Source: Chrysomallon squamiferum (lineage: Eukaryota; Mollusca; Gastropoda; Neomphalida; Peltospiridae). From it: a stretch of 64,000 nucleotides of DNA. Position 1 is the stretch's first letter, and each line of letters begins with the position of its first letter. Below are positions 11,445-24,100 of the stretch, in pieces. Made by a program: the position numbers and the translations under genes. The stretch spans positions 7,099,332 through 7,163,331 of the forward strand of contig CM022667.1 of assembly GCA_012295275.1 (NCBI GenBank), given 5' to 3'. The notes under the pieces are model-generated. The model made no database searches, had not been told where the DNA came from, and saw only the letters and a program-made list of their open reading frames with translations.

Positions 11445-14400
11445 GTTTGATCCTTTAAACACAGCGTTCACTTTACATGTTGTTGTGTTGATGTATGTTT
11501 TAAACTCTGTATCACAGTTCTAATGTAATGATGTTGTTGTTGGTGATGCAGGAGGAGAATGAGAAGCTGAGGAAGGCGTTGGAAGCAGGGGGCATGATTG
11601 GCACTGAGGCTGCTGGTCTTTCTCCAGAAGGTAAATCTACGTTTCCACTTGTCTAGTTATTAATTACATTACAGTCTGTAACGTGAGTTGACCTCATTTC
11701 TGTGTCACCCTGACATCAAAGAGATTCTAGTGTAATTAGTGCAGGTGACAAATCTGTGTGTATGAATATCGGCTACAAGCGTTTTTTATTTTCGAAAGTT
11801 ATAAACACATAATAATTTAGATAATTAAACCAAACTAATTAGTAATAATAATGATAATGATAATAATAATAATAAAATTCTGTTATTTGTTGTGAAAGTG
11901 AGTTAAGTTATGTACTTGAAATGACAGACATGGAGAAGATGAGAAGAGAGATGGAAGAACAGATTCGCAGTCAACTTCTCGCAAACCAGCAGATGTTGAA
12001 TGAGAATGTGCAGGACTGGGACGAAAAAGTAAACTTTTTGATTTTTATTTAATAACACACACTGACACACACACAGAGACACACTCACACAGAGACACAC
12101 ACACAGAGACACACTCACACAGACACACTCACACAGACACACTCAGACAGAGACACACTCACACAGATCACAGAATAGACATACATACAGACAGTCTGTA
12201 AAAGTTAGGAAGGAGTCACATTATTAGATAAATATATATTTAGTATGTGACTGTTAAGTTAGAAATTTTGTTTCAGATGTTTACATATTTAAATTATATT
12301 AATATGAATTTATCCTGTCTTTATTCAGGAAAAGTTTGTGTTGTACTTTTAAACTTTATTTTTAATTGTATTTATAATGTAAAACTGATGTGTTTTATTT
12401 GTAATGTAAAATTGATGTGTTTTATTTGTAATGTAAAACTGATGTGTTTTATTTTTAATGTAAAACTGATCTGTTTTATTTCTAATGTAAAAACAGATGT
12501 GTTTTATTTCTAATGTAAAACTAATGTGTTTCATTTCTAATGTAAAATCAGCTGTCTGCAGCAAGGAGTGAGACAAATGCAATAGAACAGGAGGAGTCGA
12601 AGGAGATCCTGAAGAGAAAGTCTGTTCCTCATCTGAAAAACCTCAACGAGGATCCCATGTTGTCAGGTGTCATCTACCACTTCCTCGACGCCAGCATGAC
12701 AGCTGTGGGCAGGAAAGACGCAAACCCACTTCCCAGTATTTGTCTTAGTGGACTGAGGTAACTACAACACCTTACACAACACCACAATAATATTTGACAG
12801 TTATTAAAAATAATATTTGACACTTATTAAAAATAATATTTTGACAGTTATTAAAAATAATATTTGACAGTTATTAAAAATAATATTTGACAGTTATTAA
12901 TGTTTAATATTTTTCAGTATTCAGAAGCAGCACTGTGTGTTATACAACAACAAGGGGGTGATAGAGATTGAGCCTGTGGGGGGTTCTGCTGCTAAAACTA
13001 AAGTGAACGGGATGCCACTTGTAGCCAAACGCGTCCTCACCAACAAAGACAGAGTGCTTTTTGGTTAGTATGTTAGTTTTTACATGTATGTGTAGAGACA
13101 GAGTGCTTTTTGGTTAGTATGTTAGTGTTTACATGTATGTGTAGAGAGACAGAGTGCTTTTTGGTTAGTATGTTAGTTTTTACATGTATGTGTAGAGACA
13201 GAGTGCTTTTTGGTTAGTATGTTAGTTTTTACATGTATGTGTAGAGACAGAGTGCTTTTTTAGTTAGTATGTTAGTGTTTACATGTATGTGTAGAGAGAC
13301 AGAGTGCTTTTGGTTAGTATGTTAGTTTTTACATGTATGTGTAGAGACAGAGTGCTTTTTGGTTAGTATGTTAGTTTTTACATGTATGTGTAGAGACAGA
13401 GTGCTTTTTGGTTAGTATGTTAGTGTTTACATGTATGTGTAGAGAGACAGAGTGCTTTTTGGTTAGTATGTTAGTTTTTACATGTATGTGTAGAGACAGA
13501 GTGCTTTTTGGTTAGTATGTTAGTTTTTACATGTATGTGTAGAGACAGAGTGCTTTTTGGTTAGTATGTTAGTTTTTACATGTATGTGTAGAGACAGAGT
13601 GCTTTTTGGTTAGTATGTTAGTTTTACATGTATGTGTAGAGAGACAGAGTGCTTTTTGGTTAGTATGTTAGTTTTTACATGTATGTGTAGAGACAGAGTG
13701 CTTTTTTTAGTTAGTATGTTAGTTTTTACATGTATGTGTAGAGACAGAGTGCTTTTTGGTTAGTATGTTAGTTTTTACATGTATGTGTAGAGACAGAGTG
13801 CTTTTTGGTTAGTATGTTAGTTTTTACATGTATGTGTAGAGAGACAGAGTGCTTTTTGGTTAGTATGTTAGTTTTTACATGTATGTGTAGAGAGACAGTG
13901 CTTTTTGGTTAGTATGTTAGTTTATACATGTATGTGTAGAGAGACAGAGTGCTTTTTGGTTAGTGTCTTTGTTTTTACATGTATGTTTAGAGAGAGACAC
14001 ACAGAGAGGCAGGCAGATAGATAGATATAATTGATCTATTTCAGGTTCTAATCATCTGTATGTGTACATAAACCCACTGAAGGACGATGCTCCTAAAGAT
14101 CTACCTAAAGAAATAACCTGGGAGTTCGCACAGAAAGAAATCGCTCAAGCTAAAGGCTTTGCCACTGGATCGTCAGAAATGTCAAAAGGTTTGTTTCTTT
14201 GTTTGTTCTTTTTGTATATTTTTTTTTTATTAATTTTAATTTTTAATTTAATAAAATAAGTAATAATAATAATTTTTATTTTATTATATTATTTATTATT
14301 ATTATTATTTATATTTTCATTTATTTATTTATTTATTTATTATTATTATTTTGTTGTTGTTGTTTTTAACTTGGCTTGTCTGTTTTAAATTAATGCTCAA

Positions 14401-16099
14401 AAAAGTAAATAAATAAAGAAGAGTTCTATGTTGTTTACAGAGCAGCAAATAGCTCAAGAGCAGATTCTGGAGATTCTGCCGATGGTGTCTGAGGTGAACG
14501 CAGTGTCTGAGGAGTTGAACAAGTACAAGTCCTTCGAAGTCGTCCTCATATCAGCAGCCGCACAGGAAGGCCTGACTCCCTCGAAAAACACCAGGTTTGT
14601 AACACATGTCTTATTACACATTCAGATAAGTGGAAAAACACCAGGTTTGTACAGTGCAATACATGTCTTATTACACATTCAGATAAGTGGAAAAATACCA
14701 GGTTTGTAATACATGTCTTATTACACATTCAGATAAGTGGAAAAACACCAGGTTTGTACAGTGTAACACATGTGTAACACACAGTTTTATTTCTTTGTTA
14801 CATATTCAGATAAGTTTGTTATTTAACACATACTTGTTTTTATTTGGATTTTTTTCTATTTCATTAAAATATTTTTATTTTATAGTTGTTCTTTTTAAGT
14901 AGTGCATTTTGGAAAATTAAATTGCAGTCATTTTTCACTGAAATATTTTGCTTTTCTTTTTAAAATTATTTATTTTACAGTATTACGTTAAAAGTTTCAA
15001 GAAATCTGCTTTATAACAATATTATCAATTATTATTGATTTTTAGAAATTATTTCACATTTTACACTACAATGTATTTGTGTGAAAACATCTAAGTGTAG
15101 TAACCAATGTTTGTGTAAGCACAGTGTCTTGTGTTTTTATTGGTAGTTTCTTTGGGAGAAAGAAAAAAACTGACCAATCGAGGTAAACAACATGGGTTGC
15201 CGTGACACTCTTTCCTCACTAGACTTTCAAGTTGTTTTTTATTACTGTTATTATTTTAAAAAAATAATAATAATAATTTTATGGTTTTTTCAAGAGCTTG
15301 TTTTCCCTTTAAACTTTAAAATTTTAATTTATTATAGTGCTAAGAAACATTTTTTAATTTATTTGATTTTCTGCTGAATTTTTAGCTTTGCATGGTTGTC
15401 ATGACAAAAGTTTTGCAATTTTTAGTTTCTCAGTTGTTGAACATTAAACATTTTATTTACAGGTAACAAGAGGCAGAAACTTGACTTCAAACAATCATTT
15501 TGTCTTTTTATTTTCCTCAACTTATTTTTACTTTTTCAACAAAATTCACTCAAATGTGATATTCCACTCCCCCCAGTAACCATAAACAGCCACAAATGTT
15601 TGAATATCACATTGTTTGCTGTGAAATCTTTTTCACTTTTCTTTTCACATTTTAAATATTTTCCTTCTTCTTGTGTAATCATTGGTCTATTTCACATTTT
15701 AATTTTTAAATTTTTGTTTGTTTTAGAAGCATTGATCTGTTTAACTTTTTAATGAGTGAATTTATTCAAAATACAAATACATGATAGAGTCTGCATAAAC
15801 AGTGTAACAAATGTAACAAGTGTAACATAAACAGTGTAACAAATGTCATATTTTATATTACAGCTGTTATAAAGTACAGTAGGTATTGTGTGGGGTGTGA
15901 TAACAACTGTATATCTATTTTATGCTACTATTATAAGTAGTGCAGTACTAAATACTAGACAAGAAGTGAATACATTTGAAACTCAGAAATAATACAACAT
16001 ATTTTAAATTGTTAGCTGATGTGAGGAAACACTTTTAAATATTAACAAAATAACAACTTGTAAACAAACATATAACTAATAAGTAATATAATATTAACT

Positions 16100-16148
<49 letters not shown>

Positions 16149-16424
16149 GGTGAGTGTGTGTGTGGGGGGGGGTGTTTTTGTTTGTGTAACTGTAACCTAA
16201 ATTAAAAAGGCTTAACTAAATTACTATTTACATTAACAAATTTAAACAGTTGCATACCACTCCACATAAAACAGTTTTCAGTAAAATATACCTCTCTGTC
16301 TGTTTGTCTCTGTCTGTCTCTATGTCAGTGTCTCTGAGTTACTCATTCAATTTAGCAGACTGACACTGACATTCATAAAGAGAAATAGAGACACAAGACA
16401 TGTATACATCAAAAACATCATTAT

Positions 16425-16474
<50 letters not shown>

Positions 16475-19400
16475 CCACTACATTGTTGAGATTTAAAAAC
16501 ACCTAATGTTTGTTTACATCTTGTTTGAATGACATATTTTACAAGAGGTTAAAAGTTTCAGTTACTTTGAAATTACCTGTCAAGTCATTTTTTATGTGTG
16601 TTTTGTTACACTTTTACTTAAGACTAAATATATAAGCTTTTATCTGTATTTTTATTATACCTTTACTTAAACCTAGATATATACATGTTTACCTTTGTGT
16701 TTTTTTTTATCATACCTATGCTTAAAATTTGATGTGTAGATTTTTACCTGTGTTTTATCATACCTTTACTTAAAACTAGATATGAAAATTTTTACCTGTG
16801 TTTTATTACACCTTTACTTAAAATTAGATATATACATTTTTACCTGTGTTTTTATTATACCTTTACTTTAAACTTGATTCATTATTGAATTGTTTTTCAG
16901 TCATTTAGAAGATTTTTAAGGACAGATTATTTTAAAAGCTTTTATTGTTTTTGAAGTTAATAAAAGTAATTAAATTAAGTGATATTAAAACTGTAATTTT
17001 TAACAAGATGTTTAGAAATGAATGTTTTAAAAATATCAGAATGTGATTATTTTTAAAGGATTTTAACAATTTCATATTTAAAATGTATTAAAAAGTAATT
17101 GTTCTAAGATTTAAAAGTGATTGTTAAAAAGATATTAAAAAGTGATTGCTTTAAAAAATAAAAAAAATATTGTTTTAAATAATATTAAGCCATAGCTTTA
17201 AAGATACTAGAAGATATTAGTTTAAAATGTATTAAAAAGTGATTGTTTTAAAAGATATTAAAATTGATTATTATAAACCATATTAAAAGTGATTATTATA
17301 AATGATATTAAAAGTGATTATTATAAACCATATTAAAAGTGGTTATTATAAACAATATCGAAAGTGATTGTTTTAAATATATTATAAAGTAATCATTATA
17401 AAAAATATTAAAAGTGATTATTATAAAAAATATTAAAAGTGATTATTATAAAAGATATTAAAAGTGATTATTATGTTTTGTTGTCTACTGAAGAAAGGAG
17501 GAGGAAATGTCTGTGAGGTATGGTACATATTACATCTCTGTCTTATAACCCTTGTTATGTATTTATCTGTTTATTATGGTACATATTACATCTCTGTTTC
17601 ATAACCCTTTGTTATTTATCTATTATTTGTTTATTTATCTGTTTATTTATCTGTTTATTATGGTACATATTACCTCTCTGTCTTATAACCCTTTGTTATT
17701 TATCTATTATTTATTTATTTATCTGTTTATTTATCTGTTTATTATGGTACATATTACATCTCTGTCTTATAACCCTTGTTATGTATTTATCTGTTTATTA
17801 TGGTACATATTACATCTCTGTCTTATAACCCTTGTTATGTATTTATCTGTTTATTATGGTACATATTACATCTCTGTCTTATAACCCTTGTTATGTATTT
17901 ATCTGTTTATTATGGTACATATTACATCTCTGTCTTATAACCCTTGTTATGTATTTATCTGTTTATTATGGTACATATTACATCTCTGTCTTATAACCCT
18001 TGTTATGTATTTATCTGTTTATTATGGTACATATTACATCTCTGTCTTATAACCCTTGTTATGTATTTATCTGTTTATTATGGTACATATTACATCTCTG
18101 TTTTATAACCCTTGTTATTTATCTATTTATCTGTTTATTATGGTACATATTTCCTCTCTGTCTCATAAACCCCTTATTATTTATCTATTATTTATTTATT
18201 TATCTGTTTATATATCTGTTTATTATGGTACATATTACATCTGTGTCTCATACACTCCTTATTATTTATTTATTTATTTATCTATTTATTAATTTATTTA
18301 TCTGTTTATTTATTTATTTATTTATCTATTTATTTATTTATTTATCTATTTATTTATCTATTTATCTGTTTATTTATCTGTTTATTTATCTATTTATTTA
18401 TCTGCTTATTATGGCACATATTACATCTCTGTCTCATACACTCCTTGTTATTTATTTATTTATCTATTTATTTATCTGTTTATTTATCTATCTATTTATC
18501 TGTTTATTATGGTATATATTACATCTGTCTCATACACCATACACCCCTTGTCTTTATTTATTTATCTATTTATTTATTTATTTTTATTTTTATTTTTTCT
18601 TATTTATTTAGCTGTTAACAAATATGATTGTAATAAAAAGAAACTCAGTGTGTAATTGTTATAAACTTGTGAAAAATCATTAGTTTTGTGTTTACACGTT
18701 TCTTGTTGTCATATAACACTTGTGTAAAGTGATATTTAACAGAAAATTCCTTTGTCAAGTGAGAGCTGTAAATATTAACATATGAAATGAGTTCAATCCT
18801 TTATTTCTCACTTATTTTTCCCAATCTGCCCAACATGTCCATGCATGTTGCTTACAAAAATGACAGATTCAGTTTGTTAAATGTTTCATCTTCTAAACTA
18901 ATCAGCAAGTTCTTATTCCTCAATCATACATTTCATTGTTCAAATTGATGTCTTCTTTTTTAATTTTATAAACAACATTTCTTTATTTATTTATTTATTT
19001 ATTGTATAATTTTATTATTATTATTATTTATTTTTTATTATTATTATTATTTTTTTATTATTATTATTATTATTTTTTTGCATGTACATCAATAAATTAT
19101 TATTGTTATCAATTTTAACAACTTTATGTTAACTGGTTTTATAAGTCTGTGTTTTATGTGTGTTATACCTAGTTAGTTAATTTTGCACGTTCATAAAACG
19201 TTTTAATGAGAATGTTTAATATAATTTAAACATACTGTGTACAGTAACTAAGTAGAAGTAGAATACTGCTGTTATTAAACATGTTATTATAAACTCTAAT
19301 TGTGATGCTGCAATCAGTGAAAGTGCCACGTTTAGGTAAAGTTTTACTTCTGGTTGCTGTCCCTGCTTCGTCCAGTCTCTGCAGACCTTGCATGATTTGC

Positions 19401-21107
19401 TTTGTTTCTTCTTCTTCAGATACAACAGTTTTCACACCTAGGAAAGAAGAATGATAGAAATACATTTAAATTAGAAATATTTAGTTTTTACAGACCTTTC
19501 TGTGACTTGATTTAAGCTGAAAGTTTCACTCTGTGCTTGACAAAGTAGATTTTAATTTTTAAAATAGATGTTCAGCTGAATTTGATAGAAAATAGATTTT
19601 ATGCCATACATAAGTATTAGATTAGCATGAACATAAATATAAATATTCACAGTTACTTGTAAATTATAAGATATGTGACACATGTATAATTTATCAGTGA
19701 TGTCACGTATGATATATAAGATATGTGATACATGTATAATTTATCAATGATTTCTCACATGATATATAAGACATGTGACACATGTATAATTTATCAGTGA
19801 TGTCACGTATGATATATAAGATATGTGACACATGTATAATTTATCAGTGATGTCACATATGATATATAAGATATGTGACACATGTATGTCGTTACAATGT
19901 ATGACTAACAAACAGTATTGTTTTTCTTTGGTTTATTTCAGTTTCTTAGGATATTCTAAAACACATTTCACTTTGTTGTGAATGAAACAAACACATTTCA
20001 CTTAATTAGTAAATGAAACAAACTAAAATTTTAATTTTCAAAACCACAAAGATGTGTTTCACAGAAAGTAACATAGGTATTTTGTATGACATATTACATA
20101 TGTTTTATAATTTCATATTTCTAAAAGTATAAAAGTATAAGATAAAAATAATTTACAAATATACATTCAGAAAATTTTAGTAAGTTTGACTGGATTGATA
20201 TAAATCCTGTTATCAATCAATTACTAATTAGTAAACAACAAATCAAAATAGGTATTTGATCAGTCAAACAACAAATGTAAGTTTACTTTAACTTTGTCTT
20301 TTTACTGAATGTAAAGTTTTATAGAACTTTTTTCCCATTCCATCTTTATTCTTTTAAGTATTGAACGAGCTAAAGCAAATTAACAGCATTCAGAACATTA
20401 AATGTTTCTTGTATAAAATGTTTGTTTTTTTGGTTTACAGTTGTTTGTTTTTAAAATGAAATTAAATGTAAATAAATATGTTTGTACCTGTTTCAGAGTG
20501 ATGGTTAAAATGAAGAATTTACTCAATGGAAACACCTGGCTCTGGGAACGAGGAAAATTCATGAACAGACGATATATGATACAGGTAAATACAATACACA
20601 CACACACACACAGACACACCAGGAAATGTATCAGAAATACTTGTTTGTACACTAAAGTTTGTAATTACAGGAAATGTATCAGAAGTACCTGGATGGGGAG
20701 GATGTGCTGTCAATCAACAAGGAGGATGATCCGTTCTGGGAGCCAATTGAAGATGTGCTCATTGGAACAGCCAATGCATTTCTCCAGTCTCTGTCCTACG
20801 CTCTCGACTTCGATGACAAACTCATCATCACGGACTACAAGGCGCAGGAAGAAGGCTTCCTCTACATCAACATCGCCCCCTGCACTGCCAGCGGGAAACC
20901 ACTCGATGAAGACTACTTCGTGGAAAATGCCAACGAACTGAAAGGAAAACCTTTCCACTTCAAGGTGAATTTATCTTTCTGTCTGTCTGCCTGTCTGTCT
21001 GTGTATCTATCTATCTATCTTTCTATCTACCTGTCTGTCTGTCTGTCTGTCTCTCTGTCTATATCTTTCTGTCTGTCTGTCTGTCTCTCTATCTATCTGT
21101 CTGTCTA

Positions 21108-21146
<39 letters not shown>

Positions 21147-24100
21147 GTCTGTCTATCTGTATCTACCTATCTATCTCTCTGTATCTGTCAAGTTTATTTA
21201 TCATTTATTATTTTATCATTAAATATTTACAGTCATCTAAGAATGACAAAAAACAAGCAGTACATATTATTATCATTATTATTAATTTATTTTAGTTTTA
21301 TTTATTTCAATGATTTCTCTGTATAACTTGGGATGACAATTTTTTCTAGATCACAATTCGCAGTGCTGACATCCACAAAGTTCGCTTCTCGAAAGGTCTG
21401 CGAGTGAAATACAGAGTGTACAAAGAAGACAACTTCACGGAGACAAAGCTGGTGAGAGGGACGCTGACTCCTGAGTTCAACCACTCGCGCGTGGTCAGCT
21501 TCAACAAGATCGGACAGGAACACCTCGAGTGGTTCGACTCGGGCTCCATCACCTTCCTCGTGTACGGCACGCAGGAGGACACAGACGGCGACCCTAAACT
21601 GCTCAAGTTGACAACTCGAGTAGGTCCTACTTTTATATGTCACTCTTCTGTCTTACAGGACAGTTACTTTTCATATTGTAAGATTCAGTTTTTCGCCTTT
21701 TAAAAATACACGACACTCTAATGTTTCACATTTTAAGACTGTACAGGACAATGTTATTGTTTACATCTTAAAACTGTACTGAATACTGTTATACTTCACA
21801 TTTTTAAGACTGTACAGGACAATGTTATTGTTTACATCTTAAAACTGTATAGGGCAATTTAATGTTTCATGTTTTAAAACTGTAAAGTTGACTGTTAAGG
21901 ACACAGTTACATTTCACATTTTAGAACTACATGACACTGTCATGTTTCACATTTTTAAACTTGGAGGTACTATGTTTGACAGTTTTAAGCTGTAGAGGAC
22001 AGTGTTATGTTTGACAGTTTTAAGCTGTAGAGGACAGAGTTATGTTTGACAGTTTTAAGCTGTAGAGGACAGAATTATGTTTGACAGTTTTAAGCTGTAG
22101 AGGACAGTGTTATGTTTGACAGTTTTAACCTGTAGAGGAAAGTGTTATGTTTGACGGTTTTAACCTGTAGAGGAAAGTGTTATTTTTGACGGTTTTAAGC
22201 TGTAGAGGAAAGTGTTATTTTTGACATTTTTAACCTGTAGAGGAAAGTGTTATGTTTGACAGTTTTAAGCTGCAGAGGACAGTGTTATGTTTGACAGTTT
22301 TAAGCTGCAGAGGACAGTGTTATGTTTGACAGTTTTAAGCTGTAGAGGACAGTGTTATGTTTGACAGTTTTAAGCTGTAGAGGACAGTGTTATGTTTGAC
22401 AGTTTTAACCTGTAGAGATGTTTCAGGAACTACGTCAGATGGATCAGATAGGGAATGTGGCAGCAAGCGGCAGACGAGGTACGATATTCGGAAGTGAGGC
22501 AATAATGGCTCCTGAGAACAACGCTCACGTGAAAACAGAACTTGTTGTTCTGCAGCGCAAGTACGACAGACTGGCGCAGAAAGAAAAGAGAATGCAGGTT
22601 TGTTTAAAACACTGAAATACTCGGTTTTCACTCTTTTTTTATTTTACTTACTTCCTTACTTACTTTAATTATTTATTTAATTACTTATTTATTTATTTAT
22701 TTATTTAGCAACTGTGTGATGATTGGGGAAATCGTCCACCAGAACAGAGAGACTTTGAGGCGTTTTTCCGCGCAGTGTCTGCCGTAGCGAACAGTTCGGG
22801 AACTCGACTGAAAACCCGCGTACAACTACTTAACAAGGTGAACTTTGTACATTCGTATCTGTTTACTGTGTGTGTATTGTTACTGTATATAAGTATTGAT
22901 CAATGTAACATTGTCCTGTAAATATTGATACAAAGTATTGAACTTGGTATGAAGATATTCATAATAATTAAAAACATTTGTATAAAGTTAATCAAAATAT
23001 GAATATTTGGTATAAGGATATTAAAAGTATGAATACTGATACAAGGATATTAAAAGTATGAATACTGATACAAAGATGTTAAAAGTATGAATACTGATAT
23101 AAGGATGTTAAAAGTATGAATACTGATATAAGATTATTAAAAGTACGAATACTGATACAAGGATATTAAAAGTATGAATACTGATATAAGGATGTTAAAA
23201 GTACGAATACTGATACAAGGATGTTAAAAGTATGAATACTGATACAAGGATGTTAAAAGTATGAATACTGATACAAGATTATTAAAAGTATGAATACTGA
23301 TACAAGGATGTTAAAAGTATGAATACTGATACAAGGATATTAAAAGTATGAATACTGATACAAGGATATTAAAAGTATGAATACTGATACAAGGATATTA
23401 AAAGTATGAATACTGATACAAGGATATTAAAAGTATGAATACTGATACAAGGATATTAAAAGTATGAATACTGATGAACTGTTTCTTACAGATGTTACAA
23501 TTACAAACTTCAGTGCAGGAAGATACCAGTGTAAGGGAGATAACTATCATAGTTACTAATGTGTTTTCTCTTTTTGGTGTTTTCTTCACAAAAATGGTTT
23601 TTCATATTTCATAATTTGCAACATTATTTTATTTTATTTTTAATTTTATCTTTTTAAATTGAAGTTTTGCATTAACAATTAATCAAATTATATATACATA
23701 TATATATATATAGTTTAAAAATAGTCTGTAGATTTATAAAAATCTAATACTGACAAAAACAATCTCTGCATAGACTGCAATTAACTTGTAGACTTTTAGT
23801 AACTGAGTAAAAATTGTTCATTTGCATAAAACAGCAATAATAGTAATTACAAATCCAATACAATAATAACAGCAACAGTATTAATACTAATGATGATGAT
23901 AATAGTAATAATAAAAATGATGATGACGATAATAATGATGATGATGATAGTAATAATGATGATGATGATGATGATGATAATACTGATAATATAAAAACTG
24001 ATGACTATTAAAACAAATAACAGTAGAAAAAAGTAAAATTCTTTAAATAAATAAACTTTTTTTTTTGTTTCTTTGTCTTGTATGAACATTGTGTTTGATG

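Larger units (their letters stand above)
14595..20496 (+). other. Largest kinesin intron (5.9 kb)
   Basis: It contains the 14583-14760 array, (TG)n at 16104-16147 followed by a poly-G tract, (CA)n at 16427-16472, tacctttacttaaaac-type repeats at 16610-16870, 25-bp aaaagtgattattataaa repeats at 17100-17475, the 56-bp array at 17515-18130, a TTTA/TCTG tract to 18560, and the 50-bp array at 19660-19885. One minus-strand exon-like block lies at 19240-19443. I found no kinesin exon. Confidence 0.7.

Noticed and set aside
17520-18611. Plus-strand frames of 102-203 codons rich in L, I, Y, F
   Set aside because: Translation of the 56-bp array and TTTA/TCTG tract; no splice or domain support.
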